From positions 1 to 64,000 of the forward strand of contig NZ_NRSD01000001.1 in NCBI RefSeq assembly GCF_016583985.1: a stretch of DNA of 64,000 nt, given 5' to 3'. A program made the position numbers and the translations under genes. Of this stretch, positions 7,801 through 15,140 are shown one piece after another. Each line of letters opens with the position of its first letter. Position 1 is the first letter of the stretch. Source of the DNA: Thiocapsa imhoffii. GTDB lineage: Bacteria; Pseudomonadota; Gammaproteobacteria; Chromatiales; Chromatiaceae. Under the pieces are notes generated by a model that saw only the letters and a list, made by a program, of their open reading frames with translations, was not told the DNA's origin and made no database searches.

Positions 7801-9653
7801 AACTTCATGCGTTGCTGGGGTTAATGGCATCCCGCCCTTTCGATTTTATTTTTAAGAGCGTGCTAGGGCGTTTTGGTTTTCCGGAGTTTGTTGTTGGAAT
7901 GCTCCAACAGCTTCCGCTACCGGACTTCGCACCTTTGGAGAGCCGGCGCATCGGTAATTTGGTTCGTCGTGCTTGGTTTGAGAAGCGTGCGCTGGACGCG
8001 GTTAACGCTGCTTCCCATGCTTTCCTTGTTCCCGCCCTGCTCACGACATCAGCAAGAACACTTGCCGAACGTACCGGAGTATGGGCCGACTGGATCCGGG
8101 TGAGCGAGGAAACCGTCACCGCGATCCAAGCAGAAATCGACGACCTCGCCTTTGACATCTATGGTCTCAGTGCCGACGACCGGGCCGCGTTGACCTCTAC
8201 CCTCGCCACGGAAGCCACCGGCGAAGCGCCTGAAGCTGGCGACGAGGAGCAAGATGAAGTCTCCGCAGCCGACACCTCCGCACTCACCGCCGAGCTGCTG
8301 GCCTACGCCATCGGCTGCGCCTTTGGCCGCTGGGACATTCGTTACGCGACCGGCGAGCGCCCCGCGCCGGAAGCGCCGGACCCGTTCGATCCCCTGCCCA
8401 TCTGCCCGCCCGGCCAATTACAGAACGCGCAGGGCCTGCCGACCGGCCCCGAGGACCTGCCCCCCGCCTATCCCATCGACATCCCTTGGGACGGCATCCT
8501 GGTGGACGATGCGGGACATGAGCGAGATCTGGCCGCAAGAAGCCGTGTTGTCTTCGATATCGTCTTCGCCGATGGCGCGGACGCCGCCTGGCTCGAGGCC
8601 GCCGAGATCCTCGAAGGCCGGGGGAATAACCTCCGGGCCTGGCTCGCGCGGTCATTCTTCGCGGACCACATCAAGCGCTACTCCAAGAGCCGCCGCAAGG
8701 CGCCGATCTACTGGCAGCTCGCCACCCCCTCCGCGAGCTATTCGGTTTGGCTCTATTACCATCGGTTCACTCGCGACACCCTGTACAAGGTCCTCAATGA
8801 CTCCGTGACCCCCAAACTCCAACACGAGGAGCGCAAGCTGATGGGGCTGCTCCAGGGGGCCGGTGGAACCCCGACTGCCAGCCAGCGCAAAGAAATCGCC
8901 GAGCAGGAAGGCGTTGTCGAGGAGGTCCGTGCCTTCCGGGAAGAAGTCGCCCGGGTCGCGCCCCTCTGGAATCCTGATCTCAACGACGGCGTCATCATCA
9001 ATTTCGCGCCCCTGTGGCGCCTGGTGCCTCAACACCGCGCCTGGCAGAAAGAGTGCAAGGGCTGCTGGGACAAACTCGCCGCCGGCGACTACGACTGGTC
9101 GCACCTTGCCATGCACCTCTGGCCCGAGCGGGTGGTACCCAAGTGCGCCACGGACCGCAGCCTCGCCATCGCCCACGGACTGGAAGATGTCTTCTGGAAG
9201 GAGGGAGACAAGGGAAAATGGCAACCGAGTACGGTTACCCAGGCAGAGGTGGACCGCCTCATCGCCGAGCGCACCTCCGCCGCGGTGAAGGACGCGCTGA
9301 AGAGCCTGCTGGAGGCCCCCGCGCCGGTCACTGGCCGCGGAGGCGGTCGCAAATCGTCGGGCCGGACTCCGGCTCGCCGTGTTTCAACCGCCCCGCGCTC
9401 AGGCAACCCCGGTCCAGACTCCAGACCATCAACGGGCTTATCGGCCCCTGATCCGGCCGCACTCGACGCCGTCAGTCAGGCCATCGCCTCCAGTCAGGGC
9501 GGCATCAGCAAGTCCGAGGTTCTCGCCGCGACCGGCCTGACCGGCGCCCAGTGGAATCTCGCCATCAACGCCCTGCTGACCGAAGGCACGGTCGCCAAGA
9601 CCGGCGCCGCCCGCGGTACACGCTACCATCCAGCCAACGGCGGCAAGCATTAG
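4830..9653 (+). CDS. pglX: BREX-1 adenine-specific DNA methyltransferase PglX
   Basis: PglX (BrxX) is the site-specific adenine methyltransferase of BREX; it marks host DNA and is needed for phage exclusion. At 1607 residues it is longer than most family members as I remember them (about 1200 or more). The SAM-binding motif DPACGS begins at D353 and the catalytic NPPF motif at N622. Two segments encoded by heptad-repeat DNA sit in the N-terminal part (about residues 67-76 and 193-220). The second separates an otherwise typical ILNHPGF region from WDQDETIGW. The C-terminal tail (about 1500-1607) is Ala/Gly/Ser-rich, then shows a winged-helix-like segment. The reading frame is open throughout, so the protein is probably made. 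Confidence 0.95.
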   Translation: MDKDTRNRIQRATQAARKLLEDDFEAQLAGVFDIRLDGSMSAEPGSHLDAAQRIVRAKLVAAIEHIRVSGIGVQVSAEQGRFAEAVAGFLREASFTTLNRFVALKMLEARGLVQECISRGEQSSGFKEFCGLAPGLVQLPDRGYRLYIEGLFDEIGREVRVLFDRRDPASLLWPRRQALTDLLEILNHPGFGGFSAKGSGIKVQGSVATFPEPRTLNPEPSTVWDQDETIGWVYQYYNDPAERKRMRDESSAPRNSRELAVRNQLFTPRYVVEFLTDNSLGRIWYEMTCGETRLKEQCRYLVRHPNEIFLQFDEAPSPQSGPAAELSQEELLERPIEIPYRPLKDPRLIRMIDPACGSMHFGLYAFDLYQIIYEEAWDLDLPLPSRSGAGAEGLAPLHALYATKDDYLRDIPRLIIEHNIHGIDIDPRAAQIAGLSLWLRAQRAWQEQGLRREDRPRIRRSNIACAEPMPGEGAYLDEFIAAHLSTTPEQRLLGQLVRRVFAAMRLAGEAGSLLKIEDEIAGAVAEARQQWLTGAKKPEQLGLFGDDRPAPEQLALGLDVTGITDAAFWEKAEERIYAALRDYAERTAHSGGYQRRLFANDVARGFAFIDLCRQRYDVALMNPPFGDASLPSKPYIEDTYGDTKGDVYKAFVECFQARLVPAGYLGILSSRTGFFLGQSEDWRIRVVLRLYRPICLADLGSGVLDAMVEVAAYVLRSLSETEARDLTLSLVPVLNSVVRDKQDRFSLPKWQAARDGLKRHQAVAELEHLETHGFIKRSPGDIVRYTPHWQAAKKVMAASDPVFPALVSIRVLVDADKGSAILCAVNARSDVRRFISQPADFAAMPATPFSYWVPANVRRVFSIAEKFETEERTARRGPCTSNDFRLLRLWWEVNVPDISRQRLWVPFAKGGAAARFYADQSLLVAWEERRFTFQGFFGRPGRWIERLESSDCFFRPGITWPLRAASLSPQVLPPGCVFSARGYAAFAPDDQLHALLGLMASRPFDFIFKSVLGRFGFPEFVVGMLQQLPLPDFAPLESRRIGNLVRRAWFEKRALDAVNAASHAFLVPALLTTSARTLAERTGVWADWIRVSEETVTAIQAEIDDLAFDIYGLSADDRAALTSTLATEATGEAPEAGDEEQDEVSAADTSALTAELLAYAIGCAFGRWDIRYATGERPAPEAPDPFDPLPICPPGQLQNAQGLPTGPEDLPPAYPIDIPWDGILVDDAGHERDLAARSRVVFDIVFADGADAAWLEAAEILEGRGNNLRAWLARSFFADHIKRYSKSRRKAPIYWQLATPSASYSVWLYYHRFTRDTLYKVLNDSVTPKLQHEERKLMGLLQGAGGTPTASQRKEIAEQEGVVEEVRAFREEVARVAPLWNPDLNDGVIINFAPLWRLVPQHRAWQKECKGCWDKLAAGDYDWSHLAMHLWPERVVPKCATDRSLAIAHGLEDVFWKEGDKGKWQPSTVTQAEVDRLIAERTSAAVKDALKSLLEAPAPVTGRGGGRKSSGRTPARRVSTAPRSGNPGPDSRPSTGLSAPDPAALDAVSQAIASSQGGISKSEVLAATGLTGAQWNLAINALLTEGTVAKTGAARGTRYHPANGGKH
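5030..5057 (+). repeat. heptad repeats inside pglX (first block)
   Basis: Four units in 7-base register, GGTTTCA, GGGATCG, GGGTTCA and GGTTTCA, lie inside the pglX frame and encode the region around VSGIGVQVS. Twenty-eight bases is not a multiple of three, so the flanking bases must have adjusted to keep the frame open. Confidence 0.8.
5406..5490 (+). repeat. inverted heptad block inside pglX (second block)
   Basis: Six units in strict 7-base register run from 5406 to 5447 in GGGTTCA orientation, some degenerate. A 11-12 base spacer follows, then four or more units in the CCCTGAA orientation (5459-5490). The block forms a potential long hairpin and encodes about 28 residues, from roughly FSAKGSG to LNPEPS. 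This peptide interrupts a region where PglX proteins normally continue directly into the DETIGW segment. Confidence 0.9.
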
Positions 9654-9666
9654 GCGAACAATTGAC

Positions 9667-10920
9667 ATGCTCCAATACCTGCAATTTCAGGACGTTGGCC
9701 CTGCTCCGCAGATGGAAGTCGCGTTTCATGAGCGCATGAATTTCCTGGTTGGCGATAACGGGTTGGGGAAGACCTTCTTGCTGGACGCGGCCTGGTGGGC
9801 CTTGACCCGTACCTGGGCGCGACAAAAGCTCCTGCCGCATCGTCCTCCGACCACTCCGAAGATCACCTACCGTTACACGAAGAAAAGGGGGAGGCACGAG
9901 TACACGAGCAAGTTCGATCGAGAATCCGAACACTGGCCTCTGGCCCAGGGCCGCCCGCCAATCCCGGGATTGGTGCTCTACGCCCAAGTCGATGGAGGCT
10001 TTTCGGTGTGGGATCCGGCGCGTAATTATTGGAAGGGTGAGAACCCTGAGCGGCAGCCCGCCTATCTGTTTTCGCCGCAATCGGTTTGGGATGGATTGCC
10101 GCTGAACGAACCGGTTAAGTACTGCAACGGTCTGATCGCGGACTGGTCGAACTGGCAGCTCGAAAACGGTCAGGCATTCGAGCAATTGCAGAGTGTCTTG
10201 CGGGCGCTCTCGCCCTCTGACGAGGAGCCATTGGAGTCCGGCGCCCTGGTCAAGGTCTCTTTGAGCGACGCGCGCAAACACCCCACCATCAAGATGCCCT
10301 ATGGCTTGCAGGTCCCACTGATACACGCTTCCGCGGGAATACGCCGCATCGTCTCCCTCGGCTATCTGCTGGTGTGGGCCTGGCAGGAGCACCTCGCCTC
10401 GGCCGATCTTCAGGGGGTTGCGCCGGCGCGGGAGATCGTGTTTTTGATCGACGAAGTGGAGGCCCACCTGCATCCCCAGTGGCAGCGTCGCATCGTGCCC
10501 GCGCTTCTGGACGTCATGGAAGCGCTCACCGGAACGCATACGATCCCAGTGCAGTTGATCACCGCAACGCATTCGCCGTTGGTGCTCGCCTCGTCGGAGT
10601 CGCGCTTCGACGATCGTAAAGATGCCATCTGGGAGCTTGATCTGAACCATGGCGCGGTGCAGCTACGAGAGTTCCCATGGAGCCGCCTGGGCGATGCCAA
10701 CGCATGGTTGACGTCGTCGGCCTTCGACTTGAAGGAGCCCAGATCCTTGGAGGCGGAGCTGGCCATGACCCAAGCGCTGGCGTTGTTGCGAAAGGAATCC
10801 CCGTCTCTCGCGGAAATCGATAAGGTCGATGCAGCATTGCGGGGCGTGTTGAGCGACATCGACCGATTTTGGGTCCGCTGGTCCCACTATCGGGATTCGC
10901 AGAAGGTGCGTGGCAGTTGA
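9667..10920 (+). CDS. AAA/ABC-type ATPase, PtuA-like (Septu architecture)
   Basis: This 417-residue ATPase is of the RecF/SMC-like AAA_15/AAA_21 type. Walker A GDNGLGKT is at residues 29-36, an ABC-signature-like HASAGIRR segment near 220, and Walker B FLIDEVEAHLHP with D262 and E263, followed by TATHSPLVL. It begins 13 bases after pglX and its stop overlaps the start of an HNH nuclease gene. An ATPase of this class coupled to an HNH protein is the layout of Septu (PtuA/PtuB), also found with some retrons. It is shorter than the PtuA proteins I recall, so the subfamily is uncertain. I infer an anti-phage sensor role; it is not a usual BREX component. Confidence 0.75.
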   Translation: MLQYLQFQDVGPAPQMEVAFHERMNFLVGDNGLGKTFLLDAAWWALTRTWARQKLLPHRPPTTPKITYRYTKKRGRHEYTSKFDRESEHWPLAQGRPPIPGLVLYAQVDGGFSVWDPARNYWKGENPERQPAYLFSPQSVWDGLPLNEPVKYCNGLIADWSNWQLENGQAFEQLQSVLRALSPSDEEPLESGALVKVSLSDARKHPTIKMPYGLQVPLIHASAGIRRIVSLGYLLVWAWQEHLASADLQGVAPAREIVFLIDEVEAHLHPQWQRRIVPALLDVMEALTGTHTIPVQLITATHSPLVLASSESRFDDRKDAIWELDLNHGAVQLREFPWSRLGDANAWLTSSAFDLKEPRSLEAELAMTQALALLRKESPSLAEIDKVDAALRGVLSDIDRFWVRWSHYRDSQKVRGS

Positions 10921-11618
10921 TCAGGGTTACGCCGGCTCCCGAGCCACCCGATTTCGATGCAAAGGTGCGTCAACCCGGATTGCGTGCAATCGCCGAGATG
11001 ACTGGTCAGGTGCCAGCCTATCCGCGCAGGTCGGGCAAGGCATTCAAGCAACGGACCCGCCAGGAGGTCCAGTCCGACGGTACCAGCATCTCCGTCTCGA
11101 TCGACCGTCCGGAGGATCTGCCGGCGTCCGAGATCGAACCCTATTGGACCAATGCGATCGCTGATCTGATGCAAGCCTACGACGAAGTCTGTGCCTATTC
11201 GTGCTTTCGCATTCACCCGGTGACGGGGGCGGCCTCGGTCGATCACATGGCCCCGAAGTCGCGGGCCTGGGATCGCGTCTACGAGTGGGATAATTATCGG
11301 CTGGCGGCTGCGCGATTGAACGCGCGCAAGAACGCTTTCGGGGACGTGCTCGATCCGTTCGAGGTGCAAAACGGGTGGTTCGAGTTGGAATTGGTCGGAT
11401 TCCAGATCATCCCGGCACATGGGCTGACGAAGGATATTTGCAAACAGGTCCAGAATACGATCGATCGGCTCCGGCTGAACGACTTCCGATCCAGTCGCGA
11501 GGAGGACGCAGTTATCTATTGGGAGAGGCACATTTCATTCGCTCGGCTGATGAGGGAGTCTCCATTCGTCGCGATGGAGCTACGCCGTCAAGGACGGCTG
11601 CGTGATGGAGACGCCTGA
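10917..11618 (+). CDS. HNH-type nuclease, PtuB-like
   Basis: The protein has 233 residues if translation starts at the TTG at 10917, which overlaps the ATPase stop (TTGA) with AAGGTG upstream. An ATG at 10869 would add 16 residues inside the ATPase gene. The N-terminus MIRVTPAPEPPDF resembles the PtuB/TIGR02646 group. An HNH-like core follows: CAYSC near residue 94, SVDHMAPKSR with H110, WDNYRLA with N126 and LNARKN with N135, so the last metal ligand is Asn rather than His. The role is likely DNA (or RNA) cleavage released by the partner ATPase on phage infection. It overlaps pglZ by one base. Confidence 0.72.
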   Translation: MIRVTPAPEPPDFDAKVRQPGLRAIAEMTGQVPAYPRRSGKAFKQRTRQEVQSDGTSISVSIDRPEDLPASEIEPYWTNAIADLMQAYDEVCAYSCFRIHPVTGAASVDHMAPKSRAWDRVYEWDNYRLAAARLNARKNAFGDVLDPFEVQNGWFELELVGFQIIPAHGLTKDICKQVQNTIDRLRLNDFRSSREEDAVIYWERHISFARLMRESPFVAMELRRQGRLRDGDA

Positions 11619-14146
11619 TGCACACTTTCCACGCCTATCTCTGCGAACATCTTGACAGCCTGCTACGCAAGCGCTCGGTGGTCGTGTTCTACGACCCACG
11701 CAGTGAATTCACCCCCTTTTTCGACCGTGAGCTGGAGCCGCTCGATGGCGGCCCGCTGCCTAGGGTGGCGATCGGCACCAGCTCCCCCTTTCTCGCCCGC
11801 TACGAAGGCAGCTTCTTCGGTCTACGTGCGGCGGTCGAGCCGATCGTGGCGGCCGACCAGCCGGAATCCTTGATCCTGTATCTGCCGGGCATTGCCAAGG
11901 ATCGGCAGGGCTCGGTGCTGATGGAGCTGGAGCGGGCCGGGACCTGCTACGAGCCGCAGCTCAGGCGGCTGGCGCTCAACGTGCTGCGTCAGCGGTTTAC
12001 CGACGGGCAGATCGACGAGATGCTCCGGTCTTCGGCGGTGACCTATGACGATATCGTCGCCTTCCTCGGCCAGGGCGGACAGGTGGCTTCGGTGCTCCAC
12101 ACCCTGTTCGGCGGTGCCCAAGGCGAGATGCTGCTGACCCAGTGGTTGGCGTCCGACGCCAGGGACGAGACCCTGCTTGAGAAGGATGCGCTGCCCGAGT
12201 TGCGCAAGCTGATCAAGGTCCGGTTGGGCTTGGACCTGCCGGCGGACACGAGCCTCCCCAAGGCGCGCGAGCGGACCTGCCGCTATGTCCTGGTCAACGA
12301 GTTCCGTGCCGATCTGTCCTGTGCGCCGCCGAAGTCTGTCGGGATGGTGCCGGACCCGCCTGGCAAGGAGTACGCCGAGCGTATCCGCGATGTCGCAGAA
12401 GGCCTGCGAAGGCGCTCTCCTGATGTGTACCCGGGCCTGGCGGATTCCGTAGAACAGGAGCTGGGTCTCGCAGGGGCAGGCGTCGAGGCCGCACACCTGG
12501 GGGGTATCGACACCTTCAGGTTCGAGGAGGAGCGGCTCCTTGCCCATGCCGCGGCGCTGATTGCCGGCAAAGGCTACGACGCGGCACTCGCAATCATCGA
12601 CGCGCGCGTGCGCAGCTTCTGGGTCGATCGCGACGTGCGACGTCAGGCGCAGTGGGGTGCCTGTCGGCAGATGGCAGAGCTGGGGCGCACGCTCGAGGAG
12701 ATCCGCTCGGCGCTCGGCAGGGTGGGGAGCGATCCCGCAAAGTGGCTGGCGGCCTATGTCGCGGAGGACGGCTGGCACCGTGCCGACGGCCTGCAGCGGC
12801 GGCTGGAGACCTGGGTCGCCGGGATGGACGACGAACCCGAGGCGGAACGGGCCTTGGCCGTTGTTCGGCAGGAGCATGAGCATCTGCTGCGCGCGATGGC
12901 CGACGGGTTTACCAAGGCGTTCCGAACGTCCGCATGGACCATCGCTGGGGCGCTGCACCAAACCCGCATCTATCCGGAGGTCGTGCAGACCATGGGTGGA
13001 CGGGTCGCCTATTTCCTCGTCGATGCCATGCGCTACGAGATGGGTGTGGAGCTGGCGCGCCAGATCGAGGGGGCCAGGGAACTGACGGTGCGCGCGGCGA
13101 TTGCGGCGCTGCCCTCGATCACCCCGGTCGGCATGGCCGCGCTGCTGCCCGGAGCGGCGGCGAGCTTCGACGTGGTCGACGCCAAGGGGAAGCTCGCGGC
13201 GCGGATCGAAGGCACCGAGCTCAAGGAATCACCCGACCGCATGCGCTTTCTCAAAACCAAGGTCCCGGACGCGGTGGAGATGACGTTGGGCAAGCTGCTC
13301 AGCAGCTCTCAGGCCAAGGTTGCGAAGGATATCGGCACGGCGCCGCTGGTCGTGATCCGCTCCCAGGAGATCGATCTCGTCGGCGAGATGGACGTTGACC
13401 TGATCGCGCGCCAGATCATGGACAGCCTGATCGGCAACCTCGCTCGCGCGGTGAAGAAGCTCGCCGCCGCGGGCATCGAGCGTTTCGTGATTACCGCCGA
13501 CCATGGTCACCAGTTCTCGATCCGCAAGGACGACGACATGAAGACCGACAGCCCCGGCGGAGTCACCCTGGATCTGCATCGGCGCTGCTGGATCGGACAC
13601 GGCGGCAGCACGCCCGCCGGCGCGGTGCGAGTGCCCTGCGCCGAGCTCGGTTATCGGACCGATCTGGATGCGGTCTTCCCGACCGGTCTCGGGGTCTTCA
13701 AGGCAGGCGGGAGTCTGAGCTTCCACCATGGCGGATTCAGCCTGCAGGAGTTGGTGATCCCGGTGATCAGCCTACGCCTGGCCGCCGGCAAACCGGCCGC
13801 GGTACCCGGCATCCAGGTTCGCATCGAAGGCTATCCGGCGGCGGTGACCAATCGCACCTTCGGGCTCAAGCTCGCCGCAGCGGGTGATCTGCTGGCAACC
13901 GAGCCGCTCGTGGTCCGCGTTCTCCTGATGGCCGGCGCCGAGGAGGTCGGTCGCGCCGGGATGGCGGTCGGCGCCGACCTCGATCGGGTGACCGGCGCCC
14001 TGACATTGGCGCTGGGGAGCGAGGCGAGTGTCGGCATGATGTTGACCAACGACGCCTGCCAATCGCTGCGCGTCGTGGTGCTGGATTCACATACGGACAG
14101 CGTGTTGGCCGAGTCCGACGAGCTGGCGGTCAAGCTGGGGATTTGA
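11618..14146 (+). CDS. pglZ: BREX-1 phosphatase-like protein PglZ
   Basis: PglZ is a conserved BREX component with an alkaline-phosphatase-superfamily fold; phosphodiesterase activity has been proposed for the family. The length is 842 residues. Recognisable PglZ-core segments are YFLVDAMRYEMG near residue 465-476 and ITADHGHQF near 624-632, which hold candidate metal-binding Asp and His residues. The start ATG overlaps the HNH gene stop (TGATG). A GGAG ribosome site is present upstream, unlike brxC, pglX and brxL. This physical coupling places pglZ in the same transcript as the ATPase/HNH pair. Confidence 0.93.
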   Translation: MHTFHAYLCEHLDSLLRKRSVVVFYDPRSEFTPFFDRELEPLDGGPLPRVAIGTSSPFLARYEGSFFGLRAAVEPIVAADQPESLILYLPGIAKDRQGSVLMELERAGTCYEPQLRRLALNVLRQRFTDGQIDEMLRSSAVTYDDIVAFLGQGGQVASVLHTLFGGAQGEMLLTQWLASDARDETLLEKDALPELRKLIKVRLGLDLPADTSLPKARERTCRYVLVNEFRADLSCAPPKSVGMVPDPPGKEYAERIRDVAEGLRRRSPDVYPGLADSVEQELGLAGAGVEAAHLGGIDTFRFEEERLLAHAAALIAGKGYDAALAIIDARVRSFWVDRDVRRQAQWGACRQMAELGRTLEEIRSALGRVGSDPAKWLAAYVAEDGWHRADGLQRRLETWVAGMDDEPEAERALAVVRQEHEHLLRAMADGFTKAFRTSAWTIAGALHQTRIYPEVVQTMGGRVAYFLVDAMRYEMGVELARQIEGARELTVRAAIAALPSITPVGMAALLPGAAASFDVVDAKGKLAARIEGTELKESPDRMRFLKTKVPDAVEMTLGKLLSSSQAKVAKDIGTAPLVVIRSQEIDLVGEMDVDLIARQIMDSLIGNLARAVKKLAAAGIERFVITADHGHQFSIRKDDDMKTDSPGGVTLDLHRRCWIGHGGSTPAGAVRVPCAELGYRTDLDAVFPTGLGVFKAGGSLSFHHGGFSLQELVIPVISLRLAAGKPAAVPGIQVRIEGYPAAVTNRTFGLKLAAAGDLLATEPLVVRVLLMAGAEEVGRAGMAVGADLDRVTGALTLALGSEASVGMMLTNDACQSLRVVVLDSHTDSVLAESDELAVKLGI

Positions 14147-14153
14147 GGGGGAA

Positions 14154-14181
14154 GGGTGTGGGGTGCGGGGGACAGGGCTCA
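14154..14181 (+). repeat. degenerate heptad repeats after pglZ
   Basis: Four 7-base units in register, GGGTGTG, GGGTGCG, GGGGACA and GGGCTCA, start 7 bases after the pglZ stop. They resemble the last units of the array after brxC and share its orientation. Together with the array before brxL they bracket the second toxin-antitoxin spacer. Confidence 0.65.
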
Positions 14182-14255
14182 GCCGGAACGCCGAACGATC
14201 ACGAAACATGCCACGCTGACCAATATCTCTAGCACTATTGAAAAAGGACTAAGCG

Positions 14256-14522
14256 ATGCAAAGCCTGACCTTTGAAACAAAGGTTCCGACCGACCACCAG
14301 GTACAGCTGCCGGATGATCTGCCGGTGGGCGTTCTCGTCAGAATTACCGTTGAGCGACTGACGGACGATCCGATGGCCGAGGACTATCAGCCTCGCACCG
14401 AAATCGGTCGACTGGCTCTCGCGGCGCGTAAGGCGTACCTCGCGAGCGGGGGCGAATTGCGAAGTGCCGATGAGATTAGCGAAGAGGTCCGCCGCCGCCG
14501 TGGTGGTCTGTCTGATGAGTAG
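14256..14522 (+). CDS. putative antitoxin of the second PIN pair
   Basis: This 88-residue protein starts at an ATG with AAAGGA 8 bases upstream. The N-terminal half looks like a small beta-rich DNA-binding or dimerisation segment (TFETKVPTDHQVQLP). The C-terminal half (PRTEIGRLAL...ADEISEEVRRR) is clearly related to the C-terminus of the antitoxin at 3710. Its stop overlaps the start of a PIN-domain gene by 8 bases. The antitoxin function is inferred from this layout. Its toxin partner is truncated, so it may now be an orphan. Confidence 0.65.
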   Translation: MQSLTFETKVPTDHQVQLPDDLPVGVLVRITVERLTDDPMAEDYQPRTEIGRLALAARKAYLASGGELRSADEISEEVRRRRGGLSDE

Positions 14523-14773
14523 ACGGCGTACCGCCATCGATGCCAATCTGCTGATCGCCGCGTGGTCTGCACGCGCGCCGTTGTTCGAAACGGCGTTGGC
14601 GATCCTGGAAGATCCCGACCGCATCTTGATCGTCAGCGACGCGCTCTGGTTGGAAGTGATGCCTAAAGCGATCCATTACAGACAGGTGGCGGAGAGCACC
14701 TTTTACCTGTCCGTTTTCGCCCGCGCAGAGCATCAGCCGTGGTCCTCCATGCTCGTCGATTCGGCCAAGCGAG
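14515..14773 (+). pseudogene. truncated PIN-domain toxin
   Basis: From ATG 14515 the frame encodes a PIN N-terminus (TAIDANLLIAAW, then WLEVMPKAI) related to the toxin at 4065. Homology stops near residue 86 (LVDSAKR). The segment that should carry the third acidic residue is missing. From there the frame reads through unrelated DNA to a stop at 15100-15102. At exactly this point another frame begins to encode a UPF0175 C-terminal domain, which points to a deletion that joined two modules. The end coordinate marks the homology break, not a stop codon. The toxin is probably inactive. Confidence 0.7.
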
Positions 14774-14947
14774 ATGCGAATCGCCGCGGCGGTGCAGTGG
14801 TATGCGCAAGGGATCCTGTCCCAAGGCAAAGCGGCGGAACTCGCGGAACTGAGCCGCGCGGACTTTCTGGACGAGCTCTTCCGGCGCAAAATTCCGGCCT
14901 GCCAGGTCACCCCGGACGAGTTGGCGGAGGAGATCCATGGCGCCTGA
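14774..14947 (+). pseudogene. UPF0175-family antitoxin, 5'-truncated
   Basis: A 57-codon frame from ATG 14774 encodes MRIAAAVQWYAQG, SQGKAAELAELSRADFLDEL and CQVTPDELAEE segments. These are the helix-turn-helix part of UPF0175 proteins, which are usually about 80-95 residues and pair with DUF3368 PIN toxins. The expected N-terminal strand (about 25 residues) is absent; upstream in this frame the sequence is unrelated. It overlaps the DUF3368 fragment by 11 bases, the normal overlap for this pair, so the 3' junction is original. It could still be translated from the internal ATG. Confidence 0.65.
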
Positions 14948-15128
14948 GCACTGGACTGTCAACGCCTCGCCGCTCATCCTGCTTGGCAAGGCCGATGCTC
15001 TCTGGCTCCTTGCCGAGCTTGGCGGCCCTCAACCCCCATCTTGTCCTCACATACCGGCCCGTGATCAGCCTGTCGCGACTGAGGCGACCAATCCAGCCCT
15101 GATGATAAAGCCAATCCAGAACCCCTGA
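14937..15128 (+). pseudogene. DUF3368 PIN-like toxin fragment
   Basis: ATG 14937 starts MAPEHWTVNASPLILLGK, the N-terminus of DUF3368 proteins (VVNASPLILLGK pattern, first PIN strand). Similarity continues only to about residue 28 (ALWLLAEL), near 15020. The rest is unrelated and stops at 15126-15128, just before the heptad array ahead of brxL. All catalytic residues beyond the first strand are lost. It is a remnant of a UPF0175/DUF3368 toxin-antitoxin pair. Confidence 0.65.
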
Positions 15129-15140
15129 ACCCCGAACCCT
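15123..15140 (+). repeat. heptad repeats before brxL
   Basis: CCCTGAA (15123-15129), CCCCGAA (15130-15136) and CCCT run directly into the brxL ATG. A degenerate unit (CCAGAAC) precedes them. There is no Shine-Dalgarno sequence. The position and orientation match the arrays before brxC and pglX. Confidence 0.88.

Noticed and set aside
9667..11618. Interpretation of the ATPase pair as PARIS (AriA/AriB)
   Set aside because: PARIS pairs its ATPase with a TOPRIM/DUF4435 protein; here the partner has an HNH-like DH...N...N core, so Septu-like is the better fit.
14464..15102. A single 212-residue protein from this open frame
   Set aside because: Only residues from ATG 14515 to about 14773 resemble a PIN domain; the rest is out-of-frame UPF0175/DUF3368 DNA.
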